Assembly (NCBI GenBank): GCA_023230175.1
Contig: JALNXV010000226.1
Location: 1 to 6,139, forward strand
Length of the DNA: 6,139 bases
Reading direction: 5' to 3'
DNA from: Candidatus Cloacimonadota bacterium
GTDB taxonomy: Bacteria > Cloacimonadota > Cloacimonadia > Cloacimonadales > WRIO01
Part shown: one piece after another, positions 5,858 through 6,139 of the stretch
Layout: each line of letters starts with the position of its first letter
Position numbering within the stretch: position 1 is the stretch's first letter
Made by a program: the position numbers and the translations under genes
The notes under the pieces: model-generated
What the model saw: the letters and a program-made list of their open reading frames with translations, nothing else
What the model was told of the DNA's origin: nothing
Database searches by the model: none

Positions 5858-6139
5858 ATTAATTAAGCTAATTTTTAATATAGTCATTGTATTAATGATT
5901 ATATTTGCTTTTTTTGTGTATAAATCCATATTAAGTTATATGCTTCTTTCATTGTTATTCGTGTATCTAGTTAATCCTATAATAATTCAAATAGAAAATA
6001 TCGGAATCAATAAAACTCTTTCGATATTCATATTTTATGGAATCTTCTTTTTAACTCTTATTTTTGTCGGTACTATACTTTTCCCTCTTTTAATCAAACA
6101 AATTAGCAGTTTTGCTATAACTTATAGTAATTTCATATC
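5844..6139 (+). CDS. AI-2E family (PerM/YdiK-like) membrane protein, N-terminal part; 3' end outside the window
   Basis: The frame beginning at ATG 5844 stays open to the window end and encodes 98 residues. Three hydrophobic segments are visible at about 9-30, 32-50 and 59-84. The pattern YLVNPIIIQIENIGINKTLS after the second segment and FPLLIKQISSFAITY after the third match the start of AI-2E family transporters (formerly UPF0118, inner-membrane proteins of roughly 350 residues with seven or eight segments). Members have been linked to export of autoinducer-2 or to Na+/H+ exchange, so the substrate here is open. The start overlaps the cNMP-protein gene by 14 nt; only a weak AAAGAA lies upstream, so translation probably depends on coupling. 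Confidence 0.78.
   Translation, partial: MKSGKLIKLIFNIVIVLMIIFAFFVYKSILSYMLLSLLFVYLVNPIIIQIENIGINKTLSIFIFYGIFFLTLIFVGTILFPLLIKQISSFAITYSNFI

Overview
The window comes from a very AT-rich bacterium (about a quarter G+C by eye) using the standard stop codons. All genes lie on the + strand. The gene families and base composition would fit an anaerobic lineage of the FCB or Cloacimonadota/Delongbacteria kind, but this is a low-confidence impression; no rRNA or marker gene settles it.

Layout: (1) Positions 1-2111 hold a two-gene signalling block. The first is the 3' part of a hybrid sensor kinase (degenerate receiver, intact receiver, Hpt phosphotransfer domain, helical tail); its 5' part, presumably with the kinase core, lies upstream of the window. 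It is followed 2 nt later by a receiver protein joined by a coiled coil to a histidine-kinase dimerisation/phosphoacceptor-like helix pair, with no ATPase domain. (2) Positions 2112-3187 are about 1.1 kb without a credible gene. They carry decayed, mutually related repeat copies (one with transposon-like inverted ends), a perfect 24-bp inverted repeat that would form a very stable hairpin, and a promoter just before the next gene. (3) Positions 3188-6139 form a tight operon of five genes: a family 2 glycosyltransferase, surE (5'/3'-nucleotidase), pcm (L-isoaspartyl protein repair methyltransferase), a stand-alone cyclic-nucleotide-binding protein, and the start of an AI-2E family membrane protein that runs off the window and overlaps the preceding gene by 14 nt.

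How the genes may work together: the first pair has the parts of a multistep His-Asp-His phosphorelay (two intact Asp receivers, one Hpt histidine, one HisKA-like histidine). In the operon, surE and pcm are a classic stationary-phase/stress-survival pair, and translational coupling extends to the cNMP protein and the transporter-like protein. The glycosyltransferase is attached to the front of the operon behind its own promoter and differs from its neighbours in codon context (no CCGG).

The most notable observations are the perfect hairpin, the repeat family in the gap, the ATPase-less receiver-DHp protein, the pseudo-receiver with lysine at the phosphoacceptor position, and a strong excess of CCGG in five of the genes that is absent from the glycosyltransferase and the gap. 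None of these proves a new system; the signalling pair is the best candidate for unusual biology.
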